Assembly (NCBI GenBank): GCA_014656175.1
Contig: BNBX01000020.1
Span: 1 to 64,000, forward strand
Direction of reading: 5' to 3'
From: Streptomyces werraensis
Lineage (GTDB): Bacteria > Actinomycetota > Actinomycetes > Streptomycetales > Streptomycetaceae
Length of the DNA stretch: 64,000 nucleotides
The first letter of the stretch is position 1, and the number at the start of each line of letters is the position of its first letter. The position numbers and the translations under genes are program-made. Below the pieces are notes generated by a model. The model saw only the letters and a program-made list of their open reading frames with translations, ran no database searches and was not told the DNA's origin. This document shows positions 1 to 8,800 of this stretch, one piece after another.

Positions 1-1731
1 CGCCACGTAGTGGTCCTGGTCACGGTCGAGACAGGGGCGGCTGCGGATGGACCACTTCAGCGGCAGTTCCTTGGCGAGCATGGGCAGCAGCCGGGGGCCG
101 GGGAAGTCGCGGCTGGTCTCGGCGATCAGCTCGTCGCGGTCGGGGTGCTGGTGGACGAAGAGGGAGGCGCCCATGGTGTTGAGGGCGCTGTGCATCTCGC
201 CCAGTACCAGTTCCACGTCCCCGCGGGCCAGCGCCGCCTCGTCCTCGGCGACGACGAGGACGTCGGGGCTGAAGTAGCGGGCGAGCGACCAGCCGTCGCC
301 GGGCTCCTCGAACTCCTCGCGGACGCGGGCGGCGAGTTCGGCGGTGGTCAGCCGGACGCGGCGGGCGCCGGGCGGGATATCGAGCAACCTGGTCCATTTG
401 GCGCGCAGTTCGCCCTGGACGGCGTCGATGAGGGCGCCGGCCTCGGGGTGCGGGGAGGGCAGGGTGTGCAGCCACAGGGCGGCGAGGTCGACGGGGCCGT
501 CGGCGGCGAGCCGGTCGTACACGGCGCGCAGCCGGGCACGGATGCCGTCGGCGAAGCGGTTGGTCATCCAGCGGGCGGCGGTCAGGCACAGCTGGAGGGG
601 TTCCAGGTGGGCGAGCAGGCCGGGCCCGGCGGTGGCGGTGGCGGCGCGGCGGGTGTCGGAGTAGACGAGTCCGCGGCAGGGGGCGGTCCGGGCGCCCTTG
701 GCGCGCTGGGCCTCGGCGTCGGTGAGGGTGGCGAAGTCGGCTTCCAGGGCGCCGATGGCGCAGGTCAGCGCCTCGGCGTCGTCCCCCGCGCCGGCGACGG
801 CGTCGCGCCCGCGCTCCAGGACGGCGAGCTTGGCGAGGGCGCGGTCGCGGGCCTCCTCGTCGGGGACCCGTTCCACGATGGCGCGCAGGGCGCGGTCGGG
901 GTGGGTGGCCGCGGGCACCTCCAGACGCCAGTGGACCCAGCGCCGGCGGACCAGCTCCCGGACAAGCGCCTCCGTTTCGTCCTCGGTGAGGTCGCGGGCG
1001 GCGGCGATCTCCGGCACCGGGCGGGTTCCGTCGCAGAGCTCCAGGACGGCCGCCTCGCGTTCCGTCATCTGCTGCGCGGGCCGTCCGGGCACGCGCACGG
1101 TAAGGCCGTCGGTGCGGACGAGGGAGACGCGGCGCGGCGGGATCCAGCGCATCAGCGCGGGGTCCTCGGCGAGCACCTTGGCCAGGGCGTCGATCGCCCA
1201 GCCGGAGAAGTACACGGCGCTCGCGGCGAGGAAGGTGTCTCCGGCGCGGGTGGCGACGGCGTCCGTCGCGGCAAGGTCCCAGCGGCCCCAGCCGACGGGG
1301 CCGAAGAAGCCGATGGTGTCGTTCTTCACGCAGAACCGCTGCCAGTAGTGCGCGACGAGCTCCTCGCGCTGGCGGGGCATGCTGCTGCGCTTGTCGATGT
1401 CGGGGTTCCAGCGCAGGAACGGCGCGATGCCGGTGCGCAGCACGGCCGGGTTCTGCCAGGCCAGGGCCGCCTGGAAGCGGGGCCGGGCGGCGACCTCCTG
1501 GAGGTGGCGGGCGGTGTCCACGGCGGCGGCGGCCAGCTCCTCGGTGAAGCCGTCCCACTCGGGGCCGGTGAGCGGGGCGCCGGGTGTGAACTTGTCGGCC
1601 GCCTCGGCCAGTCCGGGAGGGGCGAGGCGCAGCACGCCGTCGGCCGGGAAGCCCGGACCGCGCAGCGCGAACTGTTCCCACAGCCGCCAGCCTCCGCCCG
1701 GCAGCAGGACAGGTGCGTGCTCGTCCGACAT
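1..1731 (-). CDS. LanB-type lantibiotic dehydratase, N-terminal part (cut by left edge)
   Basis: The reading frame runs leftwards from ATG 1731 with no stop before position 1, so about 577 residues of the N-terminus are visible and the C-terminus is missing. The start (MSDEHAPVLLPGGGWRLWEQ, then FALRGPGFPADGVL) and the stretch KNDTIGFFGPVGWGRWD around residues 135-150 are typical of the LanB glutamylation domain. In class I lanthipeptide enzymes this domain transfers glutamate from Glu-tRNA to Ser/Thr of a precursor before elimination to Dha/Dhb. Small relatives lacking the elimination domain instead join amino acids to a peptide C-terminus (PEARLs). Which kind this is cannot be decided because the C-terminal part is outside the window. 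It is divergent from the mbtH-like gene, and a strong hairpin lies in its presumed leader. The family call is firm; the exact reaction is open. Confidence 0.85.
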   Translation of the reverse strand, partial: MSDEHAPVLLPGGGWRLWEQFALRGPGFPADGVLRLAPPGLAEAADKFTPGAPLTGPEWDGFTEELAAAAVDTARHLQEVAARPRFQAALAWQNPAVLRTGIAPFLRWNPDIDKRSSMPRQREELVAHYWQRFCVKNDTIGFFGPVGWGRWDLAATDAVATRAGDTFLAASAVYFSGWAIDALAKVLAEDPALMRWIPPRRVSLVRTDGLTVRVPGRPAQQMTEREAAVLELCDGTRPVPEIAAARDLTEDETEALVRELVRRRWVHWRLEVPAATHPDRALRAIVERVPDEEARDRALAKLAVLERGRDAVAGAGDDAEALTCAIGALEADFATLTDAEAQRAKGARTAPCRGLVYSDTRRAATATAGPGLLAHLEPLQLCLTAARWMTNRFADGIRARLRAVYDRLAADGPVDLAALWLHTLPSPHPEAGALIDAVQGELRAKWTRLLDIPPGARRVRLTTAELAARVREEFEEPGDGWSLARYFSPDVLVVAEDEAALARGDVELVLGEMHSALNTMGASLFVHQHPDRDELIAETSRDFPGPRLLPMLAKELPLKWSIRSRPCLDRDQDHYVA

Positions 1732-1773
1732 CGCGTGCTCCTTCCGGAAAGGGGGTGCGGGGAGGCGACCGGC

Positions 1774-1801
1774 CCCGGGGCGGACGGTGGTCCGCCCCGG
1801 G
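1774..1801. promoter_or_regulatory. GC-rich hairpin in the leader of the LanB-type gene
   Basis: Arms 1774-1785 (CCCGGGGCGGAC) and 1790-1801 are perfectly complementary over 12 bp with a 4-nt loop. The hairpin lies 43 bases upstream of the leftward start at 1731. No gene reads into it from the right, so it is more likely a 5' leader structure than a terminator. No U-run follows on either strand. Confidence 0.5.
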
Positions 1802-1988
1802 TTCGCCGGGTTCTCCGGCCGGACAGCACGGTCCCGCGCGGCGGGGGCGGGCCGACAGAGAAGATCCGGCAGCAACACGTGCCGCGGGGTCGGCGTGTTC
1901 GTCCCTGACCTCGGTGTGCGGGCCCGGTGCACGCTGTCGGCGTCGGCCGTGACCTGCGGCCGGCCCCATCACCCGCGGGAGGTTCACC

Positions 1989-2240
1989 GTGACGCAACCC
2001 GACTTCGCGAACGGCGCGGACGCCGAGGAGGCCCGCCCGGACACCGACGAGGAGTACCTCGTGGTGCGCAACGACGAGGAGCAGTACTCGATCTGGCGGG
2101 CGGACCGTGAGCTGCCCGCGGGCTGGTACCCGGAGGGGGTGCGCGGCGGCCGGCAGGCGTGCCTGGACCACATCGGCGTGATCTGGACGGACATGCGTCC
2201 GCTGAGCCTGCGCCGGCGGCTGGCCGGGGCAGATGCCTGA
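1989..2240 (+). CDS. MbtH-like NRPS accessory protein
   Basis: This 83-residue protein carries the family signature: EEYLVVRNDEEQYSIWRADR, then a Gly-Trp-Tyr, and a C-terminal IWTDMRPLSLRRRL. MbtH proteins bind adenylation domains and are needed for folding or activity of many actinobacterial NRPSs. The likely clients are the four adenylation domains encoded at 14970-28744, which have no MbtH gene of their own nearby. The start is GTG 1989, preceded by GGGAGG at a good distance. The stop overlaps the start of the phosphopantetheinyl transferase gene, so the two are translated together. Length is slightly above the usual 60-75 residues because of a short acidic N-terminal extension. Confidence 0.95.
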   Translation: MTQPDFANGADAEEARPDTDEEYLVVRNDEEQYSIWRADRELPAGWYPEGVRGGRQACLDHIGVIWTDMRPLSLRRRLAGADA

Positions 2241-3120
2241 GGGGCTCCCGGGCAGGCTCCCGGGACCCTCGGCCCACGACCCGCCACGAGGGGCCCTGAC
2301 GCCCGGCGCCCCGACGCCGGGAGTCCAGCTGGCACGAGTCCCGGCGCCGGACGCCGCGCCGCCGGGAGCGCCGCTGTCCGGGTCCGGCGCGCCGCCGGTG
2401 CTGCCGCAGCGGCTGTGTCCGGCGGTGCTGGACCTGTCGGGACTGCGGGACGGACGCGCCGCGCGGGGCCCGCGGGCCCTGCGGGCCCCGGTGGAGCTGT
2501 ATCTGGCCCGGGTCGCGGAGCAGGACGCGCAGACCCTGCGGTACGCCCGCGAGGTCCTCGACGCGGAGGAGCGAGCCCGTGCCCGTGCCTTCCGGCACGA
2601 CCGGGACCGCGACGCCTACGTGGTCGCCCACGCGGGGTTGCGGAACGTGCTGAGCGTCGTGACGGGGGTGCGGGCCGACGCGCTGGCGCTGGCCCGTGAG
2701 CCCTGCGCGGGCTGCGGCGGGCCGCACGGGCGGCCGGTGCTGTCCGCGTCGGGGGTGCACTTCTCCCTGTCGCACAGCGGCGGTCTGGTGCTGGTGGCGC
2801 TCGCGCCGGCGCCGGTCGGGGTCGACGTGGAGGAGCTGGCCACCGTCAAGGTCATGCTCAGCGCGCAGTCGGCGCTGCACCGGGCGGAGGCGGACGAGCT
2901 GGCGCGACTGCCCGCCTACGGCAGGCCGGCCGCGTTCACCCGCGCCTGGGTGCGCAAGGAGGCCTACCTCAAGGGTCTGGGCACGGGTCTGGTGCGCAAC
3001 CCCGCGCTCGACTACCTGGGCACGGGTCCGGCGCCCGCGGACCCGGCGCCGGGCTGGGCGGTGCGCGACGTCCTGGTGCCCTCCGGCTATGCGGCCGCGG
3101 TGGGACTGCGCACGTGCTGA
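2233..3120 (+). CDS. 4'-phosphopantetheinyl transferase (Sfp type)
   Basis: The protein (295 residues) shows the Sfp-family motifs: FSLSHSGGLVLVAL near residue 177, GVDVEEL near residue 196 (Mg-binding acidic residues), and WVRKEAYLKGLGTGL near residue 238. It converts apo carrier domains to the holo form by adding phosphopantetheine from CoA, so it should activate the NRPS T domains of this region and possibly the PKS ACPs. ATG 2233 overlaps the mbtH-like stop by eight bases, indicating translational coupling. The first about 75 residues are Pro/Ala-rich and not part of the usual fold, so an internal start is possible, though the coupling supports the start given. Confidence 0.93.
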   Translation: MPEGLPGRLPGPSAHDPPRGALTPGAPTPGVQLARVPAPDAAPPGAPLSGSGAPPVLPQRLCPAVLDLSGLRDGRAARGPRALRAPVELYLARVAEQDAQTLRYAREVLDAEERARARAFRHDRDRDAYVVAHAGLRNVLSVVTGVRADALALAREPCAGCGGPHGRPVLSASGVHFSLSHSGGLVLVALAPAPVGVDVEELATVKVMLSAQSALHRAEADELARLPAYGRPAAFTRAWVRKEAYLKGLGTGLVRNPALDYLGTGPAPADPAPGWAVRDVLVPSGYAAAVGLRTC

Positions 3121-3284
3121 CCGCGCACGGCAGCGCGGCGGGGGGACGGACAACTCCGTTTCCCCGCCGCGCTGTTGGCGTGTCGTCGGAGCCGTGCGCA
3201 AACGCCCGGGCGCTGCGCCCCGAGAGGTCCGGCCCGCGCGCCGCCTTCACGAACAACGCACGCTCTCCACCGGGGCGACCGGGA

Positions 3285-3290
3285 TACGAT
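3285..3290 (+). promoter_or_regulatory. Putative -10 element for a leaderless transcript
   Basis: TACGAT ends 7 bases before GTG 3298, and no ribosome-binding sequence precedes that codon. This arrangement is typical of leaderless actinobacterial mRNAs. No convincing -35 box was found. Confidence 0.4.
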
Positions 3291-3297
3291 CACGCCC

Positions 3298-4032
3298 GTG
3301 ACAGCGCCCGAACCCACCATCGTCGCCACCTCAGGCGGCTTCCGCCCCGGCCGACGTACGCGGGTGCTCTTCGACGCCCTGGTGCACCACGCGGTCGACC
3401 TCTCCGGCGTGCACGGCCGACGGCCGCGCGTCCTCCACGTGGGGACGGCGGCGGGCGACGCCGAGATGGTCGCGGCACGGGTATCCGAGGCGGCCCGGGT
3501 GGCGGGCTACGACCTCACTCCGCTCCAGCTGTTCCCGATGCCCAACGTCGAGGACGTCGAGGCCACGGTGCTCGACCACGACGTGGTGTGGGTGGGGGGC
3601 GGTTCGGTGGCCAACCTGCTCGCGGTGTGGCGGGTCCACGGCCTGGACGCGATCATGCGGCGCGCCTGGCGGTCCGGGGTGGTGCTCGCCGGGGTGAGCG
3701 CCGGCTCCATCTGCTGGTACCAGGGCGGCACCACCGACTCCTTCGGCCCCGAACTGCGCGCCGTCACCGACGGACTCGCGCTGCTCCCCTACGGCAACGG
3801 CGTGCACTACGACTCCGACGAGGGCCGCCGCCCGCTGCTCCACCGGCTGGTCGCCGACGGCACGTTCACCGAGGCCCACTGCACCGACGACGGGGTGGGC
3901 CTGGTCTACCGCGGCACCCGACTCGTCGAGGCCGTGGCGGAGTTGCCGCGCAAGGCGGCGTACGTGGTGCGGCGGGAGGACGGCCGGGCCGTGGAGGAGC
4001 GGATCGAGCCGCGTCTGCTTCCGTCGGCGTGA
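3298..4032 (+). CDS. Peptidase family S51 (peptidase E / cyanophycinase-like)
   Basis: The 244-residue product contains the S51 features in order: TSGGF at the N-terminus, VLHVGTAAGD, VWVGGGSVANLL around residue 97, and the nucleophile elbow GVSAGSICWY with catalytic Ser near residue 137, followed by a DSFGPEL segment. S51 enzymes are cytoplasmic serine peptidases that cut Asp-X dipeptides or related substrates. GTG 3298 was chosen because it opens the conserved sequence directly and sits just after a -10-like box. The gene lies between biosynthetic genes without overlap. It may be ordinary housekeeping, or may trim a peptide product; nothing in the sequence decides. Confidence 0.88.
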   Translation: MTAPEPTIVATSGGFRPGRRTRVLFDALVHHAVDLSGVHGRRPRVLHVGTAAGDAEMVAARVSEAARVAGYDLTPLQLFPMPNVEDVEATVLDHDVVWVGGGSVANLLAVWRVHGLDAIMRRAWRSGVVLAGVSAGSICWYQGGTTDSFGPELRAVTDGLALLPYGNGVHYDSDEGRRPLLHRLVADGTFTEAHCTDDGVGLVYRGTRLVEAVAELPRKAAYVVRREDGRAVEERIEPRLLPSA

Positions 4033-4146
4033 CCCCGGCCCCGTGCCGGCCACCGCCGCTCGCACGACCGTGCGGGGCGACGGGCGGTCGGCCCCCGGCG
4101 CCCCCGCACCGGGTCCGCGCGTTCCCGTGCCCCGCGTCGTGAGCCA

Positions 4147-4165
4147 CCCCGTCCCCCCGACGGGG
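4147..4165. terminator. Possible bidirectional terminator between convergent genes
   Basis: Arms CCCCGTC (4147-4153) and GACGGGG (4159-4165) form a 7-bp stem between the rightward peptidase gene (stop 4032) and the leftward regulator gene (stop 4191). There is no U-run, as is usual in Streptomyces. Confidence 0.4.
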
Positions 4166-4190
4166 TTCGGGGACCGGGATCGGACCGGGA

Positions 4191-4835
4191 TCAGACCAGG
4201 CCCTGGCGTACCGCGTGGGCGACCGCGTGGGCGCGGTTGCGGGCCTGGAGCCGGGTCATCAGCTCGTAGATGACGTTCTTGACGGTGTGTTCGGAACAGC
4301 CGAGGAGCAGCGCGATGTCCGCGTTGCCGTGGCCCTCGGCCATGAGCCGCAGGACGGACGTCTGCCGTGCGGTCAGGGCCGGCGGTCTCCGGCGCGTAGG
4401 ACCGTCCGCACGGCCCCTGGTGCTCAGCGCTCCGGACAACTCCGGGTAGGGGATGCTCGGATGGGGGTACGCGGCCCGGTGGACGGCCCTGAGCAGGCTC
4501 TCCTCGTCCAGTTCGGCCGCGCCGACGACGACCGCTCCGGCGCGCAGGATCCGTCGCCGGTCCTCGGGGGCGACGCTGTCGCAGACGAACAGGACGGGCC
4601 CGTGCGGGCGCGGCGCGCGCAACGCCTGGTCCGCGTCGGCGGCGACGATCACGGTGACCGTGGCGCAGGGGGCCGGCTCGTCGGCGGCGGACCGGAGTCC
4701 GGCGCGTTCGGCGAGCGCGCGGACCCGTTCCGCGCGCGGCGCCGGCACGACCCGCACCACGACGGCGGGTGCGGTCGTGACCGTGGCGCCGGAGGACGTC
4801 GCGGTGACGGGCGACGCCGTCAGGGTGGCGGTCAC
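4191..4835 (-). CDS. LuxR-type DNA-binding regulator (second of a coupled pair)
   Basis: This 214-residue protein ends in a LuxR/NarL helix-turn-helix: ALTARQTSVLRLMAEGHGNA, then a second helix ending HTVKNVIYELMTRL, and the tail NRAHAVAHAVRQGLV. The N-terminal half looks like a degenerate receiver domain, with no clear phospho-acceptor Asp or conserved Lys. The GTG start at 4835 overlaps the stop of the upstream regulator by four bases (GTGA), so both are made from one mRNA. The two C-termini are similar (RNRAHAVAYALRAGLL in the partner), suggesting gene duplication. It faces a LanM-like gene across a 400-bp divergent region and is probably a pathway regulator. Confidence 0.88.
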   Translation of the reverse strand: MTATLTASPVTATSSGATVTTAPAVVVRVVPAPRAERVRALAERAGLRSAADEPAPCATVTVIVAADADQALRAPRPHGPVLFVCDSVAPEDRRRILRAGAVVVGAAELDEESLLRAVHRAAYPHPSIPYPELSGALSTRGRADGPTRRRPPALTARQTSVLRLMAEGHGNADIALLLGCSEHTVKNVIYELMTRLQARNRAHAVAHAVRQGLV

Positions 4836-5446
4836 AGCAGGCCCGCCCGGAGCGCGTAGGCGACCGCGTGGGCGCGGTTGCGCAGCCGGAAGCGCTGGGT
4901 GATGTCGTGCACGACGGTGGTGACGGTGCGAGGCGAGTAGGCGAGCCGCTGGGCGATCTCCGCCGTCTCGTGGCCGTCGGCCACCAGGCGCAGCACCGAC
5001 CGTTCCCGCTCGGACAGCAAGCCCTCGCTCCAGCCGCCGCCGGAGCCGCGCACGGGAGCTTCCGGCTGGTCCAGCAGCTCCTCCAGCAGGCCGGGGGGCA
5101 GGGTGCAGTCGTCGCGCGCGGCCGCCAGCACCGCGTGGGCGAGGCGGGAGGCGTCGGCCTCGCGGCGCAGCAGCAGGCCCCGGGCGCCGGCGGCAAGGGC
5201 GTGCAGGACGTCTCCGGAGGCGAGGGCGCCCGCGACCAGGACGACGGCGGGGCGGTGGGGCTGGGTGCGGGTGGCGCGCACCGTGTCCAGCTCGGCGGGG
5301 CCGAGGCGGTCGACGGTGAGGACGGCGACCCGCGCGTCGGCGGGCTCGCACACGGTCAGTTCGGGCCGGACGAGCAGGGTCGCGCGGATGCCTGCCTCCA
5401 GCACCGGGTCGAGTGCGACCACACTGACAGGTACGGGTGCTCCCAT
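4832..5446 (-). CDS. LuxR-type DNA-binding regulator with atypical receiver domain
   Basis: The product is 204 residues. The C-terminal helix-turn-helix reads LLSERERSVLRLVADGHETA, then IAQRLAYSPRTVTTVVHDI, a standard LuxR/NarL motif. The N-terminal part (VPVSVVALDPVLEAGIRATL) has receiver-like alternation, but the usual phosphorylated Asp is replaced in VAVLTVDRLG and the conserved Lys by Arg in GLLLRREA. Phosphorylation by a histidine kinase is therefore doubtful, and no kinase gene lies nearby. ATG 5446 was chosen over the longer frame because AAGGAG precedes it at the right distance. It is translated together with the next regulator through a GTGA overlap. Confidence 0.88.
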   Translation of the reverse strand: MGAPVPVSVVALDPVLEAGIRATLLVRPELTVCEPADARVAVLTVDRLGPAELDTVRATRTQPHRPAVVLVAGALASGDVLHALAAGARGLLLRREADASRLAHAVLAAARDDCTLPPGLLEELLDQPEAPVRGSGGGWSEGLLSERERSVLRLVADGHETAEIAQRLAYSPRTVTTVVHDITQRFRLRNRAHAVAYALRAGLL

Positions 5447-5845
5447 CTGCTGCTCCTTGGAGGTTCGTGCGCCCCTTCGACTGAGCGGGCGGTCTGGCGT
5501 GGGGACTGGGGAACACCGTGCCGCCCCCGTGACCGCCGGGGCATCGGTAGAGGGACCCCACATTTGCGCGCCGGACGCGCCCGGGTCGTGGGGGTGGGGC
5601 GGGCGGTCGGACGGGGGCGACGGCCCGGTGGGGGCCCAGCAGCGACGCCGACCGGCCCTCCGGGGTGAGCATGGGGGAGCGCGCCCCTCCGGGTACCCGT
5701 CCCGTGCCCGCACGGCCCGTCGCGTCCGCGGGCCGCGCGTCACGCGCGCCCGTAGAGGGATGCCCCCTCCGCGGTTTTCTCGTGCCGTCCCCCATGCCCC
5801 CGCACGTAGGGAGGGGGCCGGGGAGAATATGGGGGACGGTTACCC
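5447..5845. promoter_or_regulatory. Divergent intergenic region between LuxR pair and LanM-like gene
   Basis: These 399 bases hold no convincing gene. They must contain the promoters for the leftward regulator pair and the rightward LanM-like gene. A GAATAT box at 5825-5830 is a possible -10 for the latter, and GGGGGA just before ATG 5846 is a usable ribosome-binding site. No clear repeat or operator was recognised. Confidence 0.4.
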
Positions 5846-8800
5846 ATGTGGGGGGCGCGGGAGGTCTGGGACCTTTTTCCCGTGACCGACACCGCCAGCC
5901 TCCCGATCTCCCGGAGCACCGGACTCCCCGCCGCCTGGTGGGCCCCGGCGCTGACCCTCGCAGAGCGGCTCGCCGCCCCCGGGCTCCCCGGGCCGGCCGC
6001 CGCGACCGGCGCCGCCGGGCCGCTGCCCTGGACGGTCGGCGACGCGGAGGGCTTCGCCCTCCGGCTGGACCGGCTGGGTGTGGACGGCGCCACGGCGGCG
6101 GCCCTGGCCGCCGAGCCCGCGGAGCGGCTGGCGGAGCGGGCCGTCGAGCCCGACTGGGCGTCGTACGCGGAGGAGGTGCTGGCCGCGGCCCCCGAGGGGC
6201 TGCCGGAGGTCGAGGTCGGCGGCGAGGGTCCCGACGCGTTCGCGCCGGCCGTGCGCCCGCTGGTCGCCATGGCCGCCGCCCGCCTCGCGGACCGGACGGC
6301 CGGCGTCCCGGACGCCGAGGCCACCGTGTGGCGGGACGCGTTCACCCGCCGTCTGACCCACCAGCTGGTCCGGCTCGCCGCCCGCACGCTGGCCCAGGAG
6401 CTGCACCGGGCCCGGCGCTCCCGGCGCCTGGCGGGCGCCGGCCCGCGCGAGCGGTTCGCCTCCTTCGTCGCGGCGGCCGGCACCCGGCGCGGACTGTCGG
6501 ACCTGTTCACCGCCTACCCGGTCCTGGCGCGGATGCTGAGCCGGACCGCGCTGGACGCGACGGAGGCCACGGCCGAACTCGTCGCCCGCTTCCGCTGCGA
6601 CCGCGCGGACCTGGTCGCCGCTCTCCTCGACGGCCGGACGCCGGGCAGGCTGGTCCGCGTCGACCTCGGCCGCGGCGACGCCCACCAGGGCAACCGGTCG
6701 GTGGCGATCCTGCACTTCGCGGACGGCCGCCGCCTCGTCCACAAGCCCCGTCCGCTCGACCAGCACGCCCTCCTCGACGACCTGGTCTCCTGGCTCAACG
6801 CGAAGGTCCCCGGTCTGGGCCTGCGCACCCCGCGCACGCTGCGCCGGGAGTCCCACGGCTGGCTGGAGTTCGTCGAGCACCGCTGGTGCTCCTCGGTGAC
6901 CGAGACCGACACCTTCTACCGCCGCCAAGGCGCCCTGCTCGCCCTGCTGTACGCGGTGGACGGCGCCGACATGCACTACGAGAACGTCATCGCGTACGGT
7001 GACCAGCCGGTCCTGGTGGACGCCGAGACGCTGCTGCACACCGGTCTCGGCCAGGCCCTCACGGCGGGCGCCGACCCGGCGGCGGACGCGCTGGCCGCCT
7101 CCGTCCACCGCACCTGCCTGCTCCCGCACCTGCTCATCGGGGAGCACGGCGCGCTGGACATCTCCGCGCTCGGCCGGGACACCGACGGCACCTTCCCCAG
7201 CGAGGGCCTGCGCTGGGAGGACAGCGGACTGGACACGATGCGGGCGGTGCGCGGGCCGCTGGCCAGCCCCGCCGCCCAGAACCACCCGCTGCCGCACGGC
7301 ACTTCCCTCTCCGTCACCGACCACACGGCGGCCCTGCTGGAGGGGTTCCGCGCCGCCTACGCGGCGATCGTCGCCCACCGCGGCGAACTGGTCGGCGATG
7401 ACGGCCCGTTGGCCCGCTGGGGCGACCGTCCGGCCCGGCTCATCGCGCGCGCGACCCGGCTCTACGCCACCCTGCTGGAGGAGTCCACCCACCCCGCGCT
7501 GCTGGGCGACGCCCTGGCCCGGGAAGGGGTGTTCGCGGTGCTGTGGTCGGAGTCCGCGCAGGACCCGGCGCGCGAGCGGCTCATCGAGCACGAGACGGCG
7601 GCGCTGTGGCGCGGTGACGTCCCCTTCTTCACCCACCGGCCCACCGGCACGGCCGTGACCGCCGACGACGGTGCCCGCGTGCCCGACCTTCTGCCGGTGG
7701 CCGCCGTGACCGCGGTGCGCGAGAAGATCGGCCGTATGGACGAGGTCGACTGCCTCGACCAGGAGTGGGTCATCTCGGCCACCCTCGCGGTACGCGGGGC
7801 GAGTTCCCCGCCGGACCGCCCCCGGTCGGAGCTGGCACCGGCCCCCGTGCCGCCGGTGGCGCCGGACCCGTCCCGGCTGCTGGCCGCCGCCTGCGGGATC
7901 GCAGACGAGATCGCGGCCCGCGCGGTCCGCGGCGGCACCCGCACCAACTGGATCGGTCTGGAGCGGGTGTCGGGCGACCACTGGGCCGTCCTGCCGATGG
8001 GGGCGGGCCTGGCCCAGGGCTACTGCGGAGTCGCCCTGTTCCTCGCCCACACCGAGGCGCTCACCGGCTCGGGACGCTACGGCGCGGCGGCCCGCGAGGC
8101 GGTGCGTCCGCTGCCGGCCCTGCTCAAGGCGCTCGCCGAGGACCCCCAGCTGAGCGAGGCCGCCGGCCCCGGCGCCTACGACGGACTCGGCGGGATCGTG
8201 TACGCCCTGGTCCGGCTGGCGGGGCTCCTCGACGAGGGACTGCGGGCGTGTCTGCCGGACGCGCTCACCGCCCTGGGGCACGCGGCGGCGGCCTGCGCCG
8301 ACTCCGGTCTGGCCCAGGGGCGGGCGGGAGCCCTGGCCGCCTCGGTCGCCGCGTACGAGGCCACCGGTGATCCGGCGGCGCTGCGGCTGGCGGACCAGGT
8401 CGCGGACCTGCTGCCGCAGACGCTCGGGGAGGGCCCGGTCACGCCCGCCGTGGCCGGTTCCGGCCTCCCGTCGTCCGCCGGTTTCGCCGACGGCGCCGCC
8501 GGCATCGCCTGGGCGCTGCGGCGCTACGCGGGCCACCGCCCCGAGCGCGCCGCCCGCGCCGAGCGCACGGCCGTCGCCCTGCTGGACTCCGGTGCGCACC
8601 ACGGCGATCCGGCGGACCTGTCCTGGTCGCACGGGCTGGCCGGACGGGCCGTCGCCGGGCTGTCGAACCCGGTCGGACCGCCGGACGACGCGAGCCTGTT
8701 CGAAGCCTCCGTGCGGCTCGCGGACGCGCCCATCGGTCCCGACCTCAGCCTCGCCCAGGGCGTCCTCGGCTGGCTGGAGGCCCTGACCGTCCTGGCCGGG

